DNA of 64,000 bases from Byssovorax sp. (GTDB lineage: Bacteria; Myxococcota_A; Polyangia; Polyangiales; Polyangiaceae). Shown here one piece after another: positions 62,360 to 64,000 of this stretch. The stretch covers positions 26,411 through 90,410 of the forward strand of contig JANYGI010000231.1 of the NCBI GenBank assembly GCA_025362495.1, given 5' to 3'. How positions within the stretch are numbered: the stretch's first letter is position 1; each line of letters starts with the position of its first letter. Both the position numbers and the translations under genes were made by a program. The notes beneath the pieces are model-generated. The model did not search any database. It was given only the letters and a program-made list of their open reading frames with translations, and was not told the DNA's origin.

Positions 62360-64000
62360 ATGAGCTCATTGCACTCGATCAAGACACGACTCATCGCCAC
62401 TCTCGGCTTCCTCACGCTGGCCACCGGCTTCGTCGGGTTCATCGGTTACCGGGGCTTGACCGGGGTGACCGGGAGCATGCGCGAGGTCGCCGGCACCCTG
62501 CTCCCGTCGCTCGGCGCGCTCGGCTCGATCGCCGAGGCCAGTACAAGGTTCCGGCTGGCCACGCGCGACGGCCTCATCGCCATACAGACCAAGCGGCCGG
62601 AGCTGCTCCGGACCGCGCGCGAGAGCCGCGATCGGTCGGTCCGCCGCATCGCGGCGGGTCGCGCCGTCTACGAGGCGCTGCCGATGCAACCCGACGAGGC
62701 TCGCCTCTGGAAGCCGGTCGCCCAGAACATCCAGGACTACCAGCGCCTCAACGATCAGATCTGGGTCCACCTGGACGGCGGTGAGGTGGACAAGGCGCTG
62801 CAGGCCATGAGCGATGCGGCCGACCTCGCGGGCTACGTCCAGAAGGGCCTCGACGAGGACATGGAGCTTCAGGCGAAGCTCGGGACCGAGCAACGCGCAG
62901 AGGCCGAGGAGACGGCCGCCTCCGCGAGCCGCAACTTGTTGTTGACCGTCGTCCTCGGGGGGCTCGCCTCGATCGTGCTCGGCGCGTACCTCACGCTCTC
63001 GATCACGCGGCCACTGCGCCTCGTCACCGACGCGGCCGAGCGCATCGCCGTCGGCGACGTGGACCAGACCATCACCCACGAGAGCAAGGACGAGCTCGGC
63101 CAGCTCGCCGGCGCGTTCCGCGCGCTGCTCGCGTACATTCAAGGTGTCGCAAAGGCGGCGGCCGCGGCGAGCCACGGTGACGTCTCGGTCGACCTCGTGT
63201 CGCGCGGAGAGCGAGATACGCTGTCGAGGAGCTTCGCCGGCCTGAACGAGATGCTCCGCGCCGTGGTCGGGCAGACGAAGACGCTGATCACCGCGACCCG
63301 GAACGGGGATCTCGAGGTCCGCGGGGACGAAGGCCGGTTCGCCGGGGAGTTCGCCGCGCTGGTGGGCGGGATGAACACCATGATGGACGCCGTCCGCACG
63401 CCGACGAAGGAGGCCTCCGTGGTGCTCGCCGCCATGGCCGAAGGCGACCTCACCAAGCGAATGACCGGCGAGTACCGGGGCGAGTTCGCGGCGATGAAGG
63501 CCGCGCTCAACACCGCCGCTGACAACCTTCATGATGGCCTGTCGCAGGTCGCCACGGCGGCCGACCAGCTCAACGGCGCGGCGGGGCAGATCTCGTCGAG
63601 CAGCCAGGCGGTGGCGCAGGGCGCCTCCGAACAGGCCAGCTCGCTCGAGGAGACGTCGGCGAGCCTGGAAGAGATGTCGGCGATGACCCGCAGGAACGCC
63701 GAGAACGCCGGCCAGGCCAGCACCCTCGCCCAGTCGACGAAGCACGCCTCGGAGAGCGGCACTCAGGCCATGGTGCAGATGACGGACGCGATGGGGAAGA
63801 TCCGGGCGGCGGCCGAGGGGACGGCGACGATCATCCGCGACATCAACGACATCGCGTTCCAGACCAACCTGCTGGCGCTGAACGCCGCGGTCGAGGCGGC
63901 GCGGGCCGGCGAAGCGGGACGAGGCTTTGCCGTGGTGGCCGAGGAGGTGCGCAACCTGGCGCTGCGCTCCAAGGAAGCGGCGAAGAAGACCGAGGTGTTG
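62360..64000 (+). CDS. Methyl-accepting chemotaxis protein, partial (cut by window edge)
   Basis: 547 residues are visible; the 3' end lies beyond 64000. From ATG 62360 (GAGGG seven bases upstream): an N-terminal transmembrane helix ([20 protein letters not shown]), a four-helix-bundle periplasmic sensor to about 190, a second transmembrane helix ([20 protein letters not shown]), three HAMP-type units in tandem (the first from [17 protein letters not shown]), then the coiled-coil signalling domain with the hairpin tip region approached at [20 protein letters not shown]. It is the receptor of the cheA-cheW operon; its signal is not known. Confidence 0.93.
   Translation, partial: MSSLHSIKTRLIATLGFLTLATGFVGFIGYRGLTGVTGSMREVAGTLLPSLGALGSIAEASTRFRLATRDGLIAIQTKRPELLRTARESRDRSVRRIAAGRAVYEALPMQPDEARLWKPVAQNIQDYQRLNDQIWVHLDGGEVDKALQAMSDAADLAGYVQKGLDEDMELQAKLGTEQRAEAEETAASASRNLLLTVVLGGLASIVLGAYLTLSITRPLRLVTDAAERIAVGDVDQTITHESKDELGQLAGAFRALLAYIQGVAKAAAAASHGDVSVDLVSRGERDTLSRSFAGLNEMLRAVVGQTKTLITATRNGDLEVRGDEGRFAGEFAALVGGMNTMMDAVRTPTKEASVVLAAMAEGDLTKRMTGEYRGEFAAMKAALNTAADNLHDGLSQVATAADQLNGAAGQISSSSQAVAQGASEQASSLEETSASLEEMSAMTRRNAENAGQASTLAQSTKHASESGTQAMVQMTDAMGKIRAAAEGTATIIRDINDIAFQTNLLALNAAVEAARAGEAGRGFAVVAEEVRNLALRSKEAAKKTEVL

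Overview
The window looks like chromosomal DNA of a large-genome myxobacterium (Myxococcota, probably Polyangiales: Sorangium, Polyangium or a relative). The grounds are very high GC, surface lipoproteins with long Gly/Ser/Thr-rich tethers after the lipobox Cys, Hanks-type kinases fused to unusual domains, an ECF-like sigma factor facing a zinc-finger kinase, SBBP propellers, and many cellulose-directed enzymes. The taxonomy is inferred from gene style; no rRNA or tRNA was seen.

Layout. 0-5.7 kb: a two-component pair cut by the left edge, a Pro-rich envelope protein, a pyrimidine-nucleoside phosphorylase, a lipoprotein and a sigma factor. 5.7-13.9 kb: a Cys-rich lipoprotein, a zinc-finger/kinase/TPR protein, a headless remnant of a STAND-NTPase/FGE protein, a 21-bp tandem repeat and a frameshifted gene remnant. 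13.9-20.8 kb: GH26 mannanase, a divergent esterase, an SBBP lipoprotein coupled to a metallophosphoesterase, and a CxxCH lipoprotein. 20.8-23.8 kb is a decay zone: a metallopeptidase remnant joined to an FGE remnant, then about 870 bp without a gene.

24.9-50.7 kb reads as a cellulose and glycan utilisation region: GH1 plus an AmpG-like MFS transporter, a stand-alone CBM3 lipoprotein, two paralogous lipoproteins with a CxxCH site and propeller-like repeats, a soluble sugar-binding-domain histidine kinase with a REC-GAF-GGDEF partner, two outer-membrane proteins, CBM11-like lipoproteins, GH9, GH5 and GH18 enzymes and a TetR regulator. A palindrome (TCGCGGCA, 8 bases, TGCCACGA) occurs twice beside the TetR gene and once, degenerate, before the CBM11-like/GH18 pair, suggesting a small regulon. 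A likely working model: surface-tethered hydrolases cut polymer outside, outer-membrane proteins and the MFS carrier bring in oligosaccharides, GH1 finishes them inside, and the sugar-sensing kinase and TetR protein adjust expression.

50.7-56.1 kb holds a membrane protein, a methyltransferase, a kinase with a polytopic tail and, most notably, a radical SAM/SPASM enzyme with a 43-residue peptide gene on the same strand. The two are separated by a 340-bp element of nested inverted repeats; this looks like an undescribed RiPP locus. 56.6-64 kb: a CocE/NonD-type hydrolase, a VOC protein and a cheA-cheW-mcp operon cut by the right edge.
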